Assembly (NCBI GenBank): GCA_023411715.1
Contig: JAEYOM010000123.1
Location: forward strand, 1 to 64,000
From: Bacillota bacterium
Lineage (GTDB): Bacteria > Bacillota > Clostridia > Acetivibrionales > DTU013
DNA: 64,000 nt
Reading direction: 5' to 3'
Part shown: one piece after another, positions 24,741-33,985 of the stretch
Numbering within the stretch: the stretch's first letter is position 1
Layout of the letters: every line of letters starts with the position of its first letter
Position numbers and translations under genes: made by a program
Notes under the pieces: model-generated
Told to the model about the DNA's origin: nothing
Database searches by the model: none
What the model saw: the letters and a program-made list of their open reading frames with translations, nothing else

Positions 24741-25925
24741 TCAGTGCAGATGCTTCTTTATCAAGCCTGCCAATACTTTGATCCCCTCCGTGATCTTTTC
24801 CTCCGGCATATTTGAAAAGTTCAATCTCATGGTATTTTTACCCCCGCCGTTCGGGAAGAAAGATTCTCCGGGCACAAAGGCCACATTGCTGTCAAGGCTC
24901 TCTGCGAGAAGCTCCCTCGTATTTATATCGCCCTTGAGTTCGACCCATGTGAACAGTCCGCCTTCAGGATGAGTAAAACGGGTGCCTTCCGGGAATTCGG
25001 AAAGTATCGCCTCATGCATGGCGTCACGCCTGCCTTTATATACCTGCCTTATCCTGTCGATATCCTCGTCGAGGTCGAACAAATCCATGTATGCGGAAAT
25101 ATTGCGCTGAGTGATATTGGATGAATGAAGGTCGGCGCCCTGCTTTACAAGTACATATTTCTCCAGTATTTTTTCGTCGGCGGCCACCCAGCCGATTCTC
25201 ATACCCGGACAGAAAACCTTTGAAAAGGTACCCAGATATATGACGAAACCTTCCGTATCGAGAGATTTGAGGGAAGGCATAGTTATTCCGTCAAAGCGGA
25301 GCTCACTGTATGGAGCGTCCTCCAGCACGGGTATATTGCGCCCCTTAAGCAGTTCCATGAACCTTTCTCTGCGTACGGCAGACCATGTCCGTCCGCTTGG
25401 GTTCTGGAAATCCGGTATTGTGTAGATCAGCTTTATGTTTCTTTCCGTGTCAAGGATACGTTCAAGCTGTTCAGGCAGCATACCGTCGTCGTCGGTAGGC
25501 ACCTCCAGCATTTTTGGGCTGTATGCGTTGAAAGCATTTATCGCGCCAAGGTATGTCGGACTTTCACAGAGTATCGTATCACCCTCGTTTATGAATATTT
25601 TTCCCGTAAAGTCAAGGCCCTGCTGGGAGCCGCAGGTCACAAGGATGTTGTTTTCAGAAAGGCCCGTACCGAACCTGCGGTTCATTCTTTCGGCGATCTT
25701 GCGGCGCAGCGGCGTATAGCCCTCCGTAGCCGCATACTGCAGAGCGTCCGCACCGGATGCTTCGAGCACCCTGACCGTTACCTCCTTGAGCCTTTCTACG
25801 GGAAAAAGCTCCGGAGCCGGCAGGCCTCCCGCAAATGAGATCATTCCGGGTCTGTCCGTCAATTTAAGCAATTCTCTAATATCGGAAGCTTTCACGTTGT
25901 CCATTCGTCTGGCCAATTCAAACAT
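24741..25925 (-). CDS. PLP-dependent aminotransferase (class I/II, 2-aminoadipate-type)
   Basis: A 394-residue fold-type I aminotransferase. The opening MFELARRMDNVKASDIRELLK, the phrase FAGGLPAPELFP and the PLP lysine in YLGTFSKVFCPGMRIGW (TFSK) are typical of the aminoadipate/branched-chain aminotransferase group. The Asp near DAPYSELRFDG and the terminal Arg in MRLNFS (substrate carboxylate) are present. The ATG at 25925 has GAGGTG 6 nt upstream; the longer frame would start in the repeat region. It is directly downstream of a MocR regulator of the same fold, which is likely to control it. Confidence 0.93.
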   Translation of the reverse strand: MFELARRMDNVKASDIRELLKLTDRPGMISFAGGLPAPELFPVERLKEVTVRVLEASGADALQYAATEGYTPLRRKIAERMNRRFGTGLSENNILVTCGSQQGLDFTGKIFINEGDTILCESPTYLGAINAFNAYSPKMLEVPTDDDGMLPEQLERILDTERNIKLIYTIPDFQNPSGRTWSAVRRERFMELLKGRNIPVLEDAPYSELRFDGITMPSLKSLDTEGFVIYLGTFSKVFCPGMRIGWVAADEKILEKYVLVKQGADLHSSNITQRNISAYMDLFDLDEDIDRIRQVYKGRRDAMHEAILSEFPEGTRFTHPEGGLFTWVELKGDINTRELLAESLDSNVAFVPGESFFPNGGGKNTMRLNFSNMPEEKITEGIKVLAGLIKKHLH

Positions 25926-25946
25926 ATTAACACCTCGCCTCATATT

Positions 25947-25998
25947 TATCCGGTTTATAGATATATTTATCCTATCCGGTTTATGGATAAGATTTATC
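25947..25998. repeat. Tandem 26-bp direct repeat before the aminotransferase
   Basis: Two consecutive 26-bp copies (25947-25972 and 25973-25998) share TATCCGGTTTAT-N-GATA and TTTATC; they differ at about five positions. The repeat lies 22 bp upstream of the aminotransferase start and touches the MocR stop. Direct repeats are the usual binding pattern for MocR regulators. Confidence 0.75.
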
Positions 25999-27530
25999 TA
26001 GATTATAGGCCCGAGCTCATTAATGACGCTCCTGCCGTATTTTTTTTGTTCCCCGCTTATATCCCGATATGCCGCGGCAAGCCTTTTTACGCCTTCCCTG
26101 ATCTGCGCGGGAGCAGGGTATGTAAAATTGAGTCTTATGTAATTGCCCGAAGGACTGCCGGGAAAAAATACGTTTCCCGGAACGAATGAAACGCCTTTTT
26201 CCATTGAATTTGCAAGAAGCCTGGTCTGCAGCATTCTTTCGGGAAGCCTGCACCACAGGTACAGACCGCCTTCAGGCCTGTTCCACCTCAACCCTTCAAG
26301 GTCCGCGCTTACCAGTTCCGAAATCATAAGATCCCTGCGGCTTCTGTTTTCACAGTTTGCCTTTTCGATATGCTCCTTCAGCAGCCCCTCTCGCAGGAAG
26401 CGATCGATTATTAGCTGCGGAAGGCTGCTCGTATGCAGATCGGCCACCTGCTTGAGCATGGTAAGGCGGTACAATACCTGCGGCGGCGCCGTTATCCAGC
26501 CTACCCTGAATCCGGGAAACAGCAGCTTCGAAAAAGTGCTGAGATACAGCACATTACCGTAACCGTCCAATGCTTTCAGGGCAGGCAGGGCATTACCTTC
26601 ATACCGCAGCATGCCGTAGGGGTCATCCTCCAGGATTATAAGCTGGTTCCTTAAAGCCGCCGACAGCAGCTGCTTTCGCCTTTCCAGGCTCATTACCGCA
26701 CCCGATGGATTCTGAAAATCCGGTATTGTATATATCAGTTTCGGCTTGAACCTTTTGATGAGCATATCCAGCAGATCGGTGCGCATCCCGTCCTTATCGG
26801 TCGGGATTCCGATAACCCGCGCTCCAGCAGCTTTAAATATATGTACGGCGCTGAAAAAGGTCGGTTCTTCCGCCAGCACAACGTCGCCGGCGTCGATAAA
26901 TGCTCTTGCCACAAGGTCGAGACCCTGCTGTGAACCTGTCAGTATCATTGTATCCGCTGCGTTTGCCTGTATCCCGCGGCCCCGCATAAGCTCACAGACA
27001 CTTTCCCTCAAAGACGGGTATCCTTCAGTTGGTGTATGCTGGACCGCAACAATGCCATGACTCTTCAGCACCTCCGACTGTATGCGCCCCAGTGCTTCAA
27101 GCGAGTCCGGCCCCGGAACGGTCACACCGGCCGCGAACAATATCGTATCCCTCCGGGCTGCCCCGAGAAGATCCCGCACCGTAGTATCCTGAATACGCAT
27201 GGAACTTTCGCTGAAAAGCTGCTCCCACGGCATCGGCGGCATAGCGGCGCTGCTTCTGTCAGCGCTCTCCAAAACCGAATTTTCCGGGATCCGGCTCTGT
27301 GTTACAGTCGTTCCCTGGCCGATATGCGAATCGACAAACCCGCCGGCTTTCAGTTCCCTGTACGCGTTAAGCACCGTAGTCCTGTTCACCTGGAGTTCTT
27401 CCGCCAGCTTTCTCTCCGGAGGCAGCCTGCTACCTGCGGGCAGAGAACCCGACAGGATGAGCTCCCTGATACTCAGGCTTATTTGCAGATACATCGGCGT
27501 TTTGCTTTCTCTGTCGATACTGATTTGCAT
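25998..27530 (-). CDS. MocR-family regulator (GntR HTH fused to aminotransferase domain)
   Basis: About 510 residues. A GntR winged helix is at the N-terminus (PMYLQISLSIRELILSG, LPPERKLAEELQVNRTTVLNAYRELKAGGFV), joined by a linker to an aminotransferase-like effector domain with the PLP lysine (YLSTFSKLLFPGFRVGW). Such regulators use PLP or an external aldimine as signal. I chose ATG 27530 (MQISIDRESKTPMYLQ). AAGAGG lies 10 nt upstream, acceptable though not ideal. The direct neighbour and paralogue downstream is the obvious target; self-regulation is suggested by repeats at its own promoter. Confidence 0.93.
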   Translation of the reverse strand: MQISIDRESKTPMYLQISLSIRELILSGSLPAGSRLPPERKLAEELQVNRTTVLNAYRELKAGGFVDSHIGQGTTVTQSRIPENSVLESADRSSAAMPPMPWEQLFSESSMRIQDTTVRDLLGAARRDTILFAAGVTVPGPDSLEALGRIQSEVLKSHGIVAVQHTPTEGYPSLRESVCELMRGRGIQANAADTMILTGSQQGLDLVARAFIDAGDVVLAEEPTFFSAVHIFKAAGARVIGIPTDKDGMRTDLLDMLIKRFKPKLIYTIPDFQNPSGAVMSLERRKQLLSAALRNQLIILEDDPYGMLRYEGNALPALKALDGYGNVLYLSTFSKLLFPGFRVGWITAPPQVLYRLTMLKQVADLHTSSLPQLIIDRFLREGLLKEHIEKANCENRSRRDLMISELVSADLEGLRWNRPEGGLYLWCRLPERMLQTRLLANSMEKGVSFVPGNVFFPGSPSGNYIRLNFTYPAPAQIREGVKRLAAAYRDISGEQKKYGRSVINELGPII

Positions 27531-27559
27531 AACAATCGGGCCTCTTTTCGATAATATGG

Positions 27560-27634
27560 TACCATCCAATTATAATTATACTGTATGAACAAGAGGAATA
27601 AACAACCAATTTGACAATATTGATACCATCCAAT
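27560..27634 (-). promoter_or_regulatory. MocR promoter flanked by direct repeats
   Basis: The 11-mer TACCATCCAAT occurs at 27560-27570 and again at 27624-27634 in the same orientation. Between them, on the minus strand, lies a -10 TATAAT (27576-27581) with a poorer TTGTTT -35 at a 19-bp spacing. One repeat falls near -50 and one at the start region, a layout suited to autoregulation by a dimeric MocR protein. Confidence 0.6.
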
Positions 27635-27784
27635 ATGAAACTCCTATTTTTTTTGGCAAAAAAAATGCCACCGTAAAGGCAGTCCGTCGCAAAACAGTAT
27701 TAAGTTAGATATGGAAGAATGGCACAGCGTATAAACTTTGTCATTCTCTCGTCTACATTTTTGATACTTTCGGAAGGGTTATGA

Positions 27785-27813
27785 TTGTCTGGTAAAAAAA
27801 TATGTTGTATAAT
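27785..27813 (+). promoter_or_regulatory. Promoter of the Fic gene
   Basis: -35 TTGTCT (27785-27790), 17 bp, -10 TATAAT (27808-27813), about 105 bp before the ATG. The leader shows no strong structure. A poly-T/poly-A hairpin (TTGGCA-A7-TGCCA, about 27652-27671) separates it from the MocR promoter. Confidence 0.7.
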
Positions 27814-27918
27814 ATTACCAATGATGATGATTTGCAATATTTCCATCTCAATGTAAGCAGAATAGCAAGGGTAAATCCTGATATCTAAGCTGTAATTCAT
27901 GAGGATAGGGGTAGAAAA

Positions 27919-29388
27919 ATGCAAAACAAAAGTATTTGGAGCCCAATGGAGTTTGACCCAAAATGGGACGATGTAAAAACGGATAAATTTGATAATATCT
28001 ACCCATCCTGGGAAAAAAGACGTAAAGAACTGGATAAGCATCCAGAGCAATATAAGCGTTTTATTGATCAGTTAAAAAGAAAACAAGCTATTGATACCGG
28101 TATTATCGAAAGAATGTACGACCTGAAAAAAGGTGTAACAGAAACTTTCATAAAAGAAGGGTTTGTAGATTCATACCTCCAGCATGGAGATACGGATATT
28201 GCCCCAAGTTTGCTTATGGATTACCTTCGGGATAATTTTGATGCTATTGATTTTATATTCGATTTTGTAAAAAATGACCGGCAATTGAGTGTTAGTTACA
28301 TTAAAGAACTTCATAGTTTGATTACTCAGCATCAGGATTCAACAGATGCAATTGACCAGTTTGGCAATCGTATCAAAGTGACTTTGCTTAAAGGACAATT
28401 TAAACAGTACCCCAATAATCCCATGAGAGATGGCGTAATTTATAACTATTGTCCACCTGAACAGGTTGACGCTGAAATGGATAATTTAGTTGATATATTT
28501 AATAAAAAGCTTAAGAATTCGCATGTTTTAATTAAAGCAGCTTTCCTTCATCATGCTTTTGTTCAAATACATCCGTTTCAGGACGGGAATGGACGTATTG
28601 CTCGCTTATTAGCAAGCTTTGTCCTTATAAAGGAAGGTCTCTTTCCACTTTCAATTGATCGTGATGATAGAACAAAATATATTGGCGCCTTGGAAAGCGC
28701 TGATATTCATGTTTATCAACCCATAATCGACGTCTTTGCCAATAATCAAATTGCTTCAATAGAGCGATCGCTCAATTGGAAAACCGTTGAAGACACAACA
28801 GGGTATGATAATATGCTGGATATGCTGAGTAAAAAGCTATCTGATTATCGAGCTGAAGCGGCAGAACAGCAAAATAGGCGTATACTCAGCAATATGCTAA
28901 AGATTTTTGAAATAATAAAACTTCAAATTAGGCATTTCCAGGATAATTTAACTCAAAAACTGAACGCAAAAATTGATATCAATTTTTGTGCTCCAAACGA
29001 GCCCCAGTCTTACTACTACGCAAGACAAATCATTGATTACGCTAACAAATTTGATTATTATGTGAATTTGTCCTTGAATAAATGTTGGGGACGAATGTTT
29101 ATTGAAATTGACGATACGAAAAAATACCGTCTGATATTATCTCTTCACCATTATGGCTATGACAGCAGCACTTTTGCCATCGGTGCATTTCTCTCTAAAG
29201 CAATCTTAGAGGGAGCAGAAAACCAAGCGGAAGGAGAAGTTCATAGGGAGTATATGGATATCCCGCTAGGCATCCCTCCCCTTACAATGTCTTCCGAAAA
29301 GGAAGTTACAGAATTAGCCCCATCTATTCGTCAGGAGATAGAAGCATCTGTTATGGCCGTCCTTGCTTTTATTGCAAATGAGCTTTAA
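27919..29388 (+). CDS. Fic/DOC-family AMP-transferase-like protein
   Basis: A 489-residue protein. The Fic core HPFQDGNGRIARLLASF (from about residue 217) carries the catalytic His and the phosphate-binding DGNGR block intact, so it should modify proteins with AMP or another nucleotide moiety. An inhibitory helix motif T-x3-E-G (TFIKEG, about 76-81) lies before the core, as in class II self-inhibited Fic proteins. The C-terminal half (about 300-489) shows no domain that I recognise. Its AT-rich codon use differs sharply from both neighbours and no partner antitoxin is adjacent, which suggests transfer. The ATG follows GGGGTAG. Confidence 0.93.
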   Translation: MQNKSIWSPMEFDPKWDDVKTDKFDNIYPSWEKRRKELDKHPEQYKRFIDQLKRKQAIDTGIIERMYDLKKGVTETFIKEGFVDSYLQHGDTDIAPSLLMDYLRDNFDAIDFIFDFVKNDRQLSVSYIKELHSLITQHQDSTDAIDQFGNRIKVTLLKGQFKQYPNNPMRDGVIYNYCPPEQVDAEMDNLVDIFNKKLKNSHVLIKAAFLHHAFVQIHPFQDGNGRIARLLASFVLIKEGLFPLSIDRDDRTKYIGALESADIHVYQPIIDVFANNQIASIERSLNWKTVEDTTGYDNMLDMLSKKLSDYRAEAAEQQNRRILSNMLKIFEIIKLQIRHFQDNLTQKLNAKIDINFCAPNEPQSYYYARQIIDYANKFDYYVNLSLNKCWGRMFIEIDDTKKYRLILSLHHYGYDSSTFAIGAFLSKAILEGAENQAEGEVHREYMDIPLGIPPLTMSSEKEVTELAPSIRQEIEASVMAVLAFIANEL

Positions 29389-29416
29389 CAGAAGCAGTAC
29401 GCTTGCAACGAGGCAT

Positions 29417-29482
29417 CATATACTTCCATGAAGTATATGGCCCACAAAACACTTTCCGCTTCACGGCGAAGTGTCTCGTGGG
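29417..29482 (+). terminator. Two hairpins between fic and uvrB
   Basis: A perfect hairpin CATATACTT-CCATG-AAGTATATG (29417-29439) is followed by a longer imperfect one with CCCAC...GTGGG ends (29441-29482). Together they separate the convergent fic and uvrB genes. A T-run is weak, so the ending role is inferred. Confidence 0.5.
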
Positions 29483-29496
29483 TTCTTTGAGTGAAC

Positions 29497-31479
<1,983 letters not shown>

Positions 31480-31571
31480 ATTACCTCCACTGCCCCTGTT
31501 CCTGCCAGGTCAGACTTACACTGCAACTGATGTCTGTGGGGAGCTGTTCCCTGACTTTTATTCCGCTTCAT

Positions 31572-31610
31572 ATTATAACATACTCCCCCGAAAAATCAAA
31601 CAGATGTTCG
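31572..31610 (-). promoter_or_regulatory. uvrB: uvrB promoter with LexA box
   Basis: On the minus strand, -35 TTTGAT (31595-31600), 17 bp, -10 TATAAT (31572-31577). The 14-mer CGAACATCTGTTTG (31597-31610) matches the CGAAC-N4-GTTYG LexA box with one deviation in the central four and covers the -35. Confidence 0.85.
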
Positions 31611-31662
31611 CACTTTATATCGGGAATGCAGCAAAACTCATATACACAAAACCAATTTTTCA

Positions 31663-31692
31663 TTGACAGGACCTTTTATATGATGTGATAAT
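31663..31692 (+). promoter_or_regulatory. Promoter of the aspartate kinase gene
   Basis: -35 TTGACA (31663-31668, consensus), an 18-bp spacer and -10 GATAAT (31687-31692). The leader to the ATG is about 27 nt, too short for a riboswitch, so lysine control by RNA is not expected here. Confidence 0.8.
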
Positions 31693-31725
31693 AATATGAT
31701 ATAAAGAGATCTGGGGGATTGAGGT

Positions 31726-33093
31726 ATGAAAGTTGCAAAATTTGGCGGAACGTCACTGGCATCCGCCGATCAGATAAAGAAAGTATGCAACATTATCACA
31801 TCGGACCCGGAGCGCAGGCTGATCGTAGTATCCGCTCCAGGCAAGCGTTTCAAAGAAGACATAAAAGTTACCGACATGCTCATAGCTTGTGCCAAAGCCG
31901 GTTTGGAAAATGGCGATGCGGAAAAAGAATTGCAAGCCGTAACAGAAAGATTTGCAAATATAGCTTCTGAGCTTGGGGTAAACGGAGGCATCGTTGAAAC
32001 AATCTCGGCAGACCTCAGAAAGCGCGCAGAGAGCGATAAAACCGATAAAGGAAGGTATATGGACAGTCTGAAGGCAGCTGGTGAAGACAATTGCGCGAAG
32101 CTCGTCGCGGAATACCTCAAAAGCGCAGGTTTTGATGCGCGTTATGTAAATCCGAAGGATGCCGGACTGCTGCTCAGCGATGAATTCGGAAATGCGCAGG
32201 TCCTGCCCCAGTCGTACGAAAATCTGAGAGCTCTATCCGACTACTCCGGAATAACCATATTCCCCGGATTTTTCGGCTATTCGCTTTCCGGAGAGGTCGT
32301 GACGCTTCCCCGCGGCGGTTCAGACATAACGGGCTCAATCGTTGCGGCGGCTGTGAATGCCGATCTATATGAAAACTTTACCGATGTCGATTGCGTGTAC
32401 TCCGTAAATCCGAATCTGATAAAATCTCCCGTTCCGATACATGAAGTAACATACAGGGAGATGCGTGAGCTTTCCTATGCCGGCTTCGGAGTATTTCACG
32501 AGGAGGCGCTCGTTCCGGTCTTTTATAAAGGCGTGCCCGTCTGTATCAAGAATACGAACAATCCTTCCGCTCCCGGGACAACAATAGTAAAAGAGCGCCG
32601 CACAAACGGCTTCCCTGTAGTCGGAATCGCAAGCGACACAGGCTTTTGCTTCATATATATAAGCAAATACCTTATGAACCGGGAGGTCGGCTTCGGTCGA
32701 AAGATCCTCCAGATACTCGAGGAAGAACATATCTCCTTCGAACATATCCCCTCCGGAATAGATAATATGTCGATAATCCTGAAACAGGATATGATGGACG
32801 AATATAAGGAAAAGAAGATCACCGGGCGTATCAGGAGCGAACTGGCAGCCGATGATATCTCTGTCGTCAAGAATATAGCACTGGTCATGATTGTCGGGGA
32901 AGGCATGCGAAATACCCTTGGAATAACCTCGAGAGCCTCCGCGGCGCTTGCCGGTGCAGGCATCAACCTTGAAATGATCAACCAGGGGCCTTCAGAGGTA
33001 AGCATGATGTTCGGAGTAAAGGCGGATGTTTGCAATAAGGCTGTCTGCGCACTTTATGACGAATTTTTCATAAAGCAGATGAAAGACGCATAA
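31726..33093 (+). CDS. Aspartate kinase
   Basis: A 455-residue enzyme that phosphorylates aspartate, the first step to lysine, threonine and methionine. It begins with the kinase signature MKVAKFGGTSLA, has GGSDITGSIVAA (aspartokinase core) and YSVNPNLI with FGVFHEEA, and ends with two ACT domains (MIVGEGMRNTLGITSRASAALAGAGINLEMINQG). It stands alone rather than in a biosynthetic operon. Which end product inhibits it cannot be read from the sequence. Confidence 0.96.
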   Translation: MKVAKFGGTSLASADQIKKVCNIITSDPERRLIVVSAPGKRFKEDIKVTDMLIACAKAGLENGDAEKELQAVTERFANIASELGVNGGIVETISADLRKRAESDKTDKGRYMDSLKAAGEDNCAKLVAEYLKSAGFDARYVNPKDAGLLLSDEFGNAQVLPQSYENLRALSDYSGITIFPGFFGYSLSGEVVTLPRGGSDITGSIVAAAVNADLYENFTDVDCVYSVNPNLIKSPVPIHEVTYREMRELSYAGFGVFHEEALVPVFYKGVPVCIKNTNNPSAPGTTIVKERRTNGFPVVGIASDTGFCFIYISKYLMNREVGFGRKILQILEEEHISFEHIPSGIDNMSIILKQDMMDEYKEKKITGRIRSELAADDISVVKNIALVMIVGEGMRNTLGITSRASAALAGAGINLEMINQGPSEVSMMFGVKADVCNKAVCALYDEFFIKQMKDA

Positions 33094-33106
33094 CTGAAAC
33101 ACAGGG

Positions 33107-33132
33107 AAACGCAGCGAACCGTCCCTGCGTTT
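33107..33132. terminator. Hairpin between convergent aspartate kinase and TVP38 genes
   Basis: Perfect 8-bp arms AAACGCAG (33107-33114) and CTGCGTTT (33125-33132). GGGAC/GTCCC bases flank the arms. It is likely to stop transcription from one or both sides. Confidence 0.55.
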
Positions 33133-33143
33133 CGTCCCTCTGT

Positions 33144-33890
33144 TTAATCCCTTTTTTTAGGCAACCGCTTTATCTTGTCGATTATCCTGTCCTTGAGAAA
33201 TAGTCCCGTCAGGAACAATACCAGCGCGGCTACCGAAAGAATTATCACCGTCACATAGTTGCCTTTTTCAGTGCTGCTGCCTATGACAGAGGATGCAAAA
33301 AGCGCAGGCAGCCGGGCTATTGTGATGATTATGAAGAAATGCAGCGGTTTTACCGGCGTGATGCCCGCAATGTAGGTAAGCATATCCTTTGGGATGCCAG
33401 GTATCAGGAACAGCAGGAACATAGCCGCTTCCGACTTGTCATCATTTATCATGAAATTGAATTTTTTCAAATGCTCTGGCGATACTAGCATTTTCACCAG
33501 AGGATAACCAAGCAGCCTTGCTATGAAGAAAACCAGAACGGATCCGATAAGGATGCCCGTTATCGAATATAACGTTCCGAACCAGGTCCCGTAAATATAC
33601 CCTCCGGCGATCTGGATCACTTCCCCGGGTATCGCCGCTACCAGGACCTGCAGTATCTGTATGCCTATAAACACCAGGACGCCCTTCCAGCCGTAAGAAC
33701 CCAGCCTGTCGCTCAGGCTTCCGGGATCTCTCATCAATTTCGTCAGCTGCGGTCCGAATTTTATTGTGAAGTACGCCATAGCTCCAAGGAACAGAGCTAT
33801 CAGAACGATGTACAGCGCTATCCTGCTTTTGCTTTTTCCGTCTTTTACAACAATATTGCTTCCGGTCTCCTTTCCTGCTTCATTACTCAA
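33144..33890 (-). CDS. TVP38/TMEM64 (DedA-like, SNARE-associated) membrane protein
   Basis: A 248-residue integral membrane protein. It has the family core GEVIQIAGGYIYGTWFGTLYSITGILIGS and the FLIPGIPKDMLTYIAGIT stretch, with about six hydrophobic segments, an N-terminal charged tail and a basic C-terminus (KIKRLPKKRD). The family moves or scrambles lipids or lipid carriers in the membrane in characterised members; the substrate is unknown here. It appears monocistronic, convergent with the aspartate kinase gene. Confidence 0.9.
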   Translation of the reverse strand: MSNEAGKETGSNIVVKDGKSKSRIALYIVLIALFLGAMAYFTIKFGPQLTKLMRDPGSLSDRLGSYGWKGVLVFIGIQILQVLVAAIPGEVIQIAGGYIYGTWFGTLYSITGILIGSVLVFFIARLLGYPLVKMLVSPEHLKKFNFMINDDKSEAAMFLLFLIPGIPKDMLTYIAGITPVKPLHFFIIITIARLPALFASSVIGSSTEKGNYVTVIILSVAALVLFLTGLFLKDRIIDKIKRLPKKRD

Positions 33891-33985
33891 TCCGGTTACC
33901 TCGTTTCAAATATATTCGCACGTAATGTGTAGACTTGATTTATATTATTATTTACGAAGCAGTTCGGATTTTGTCTAAAAACCGT

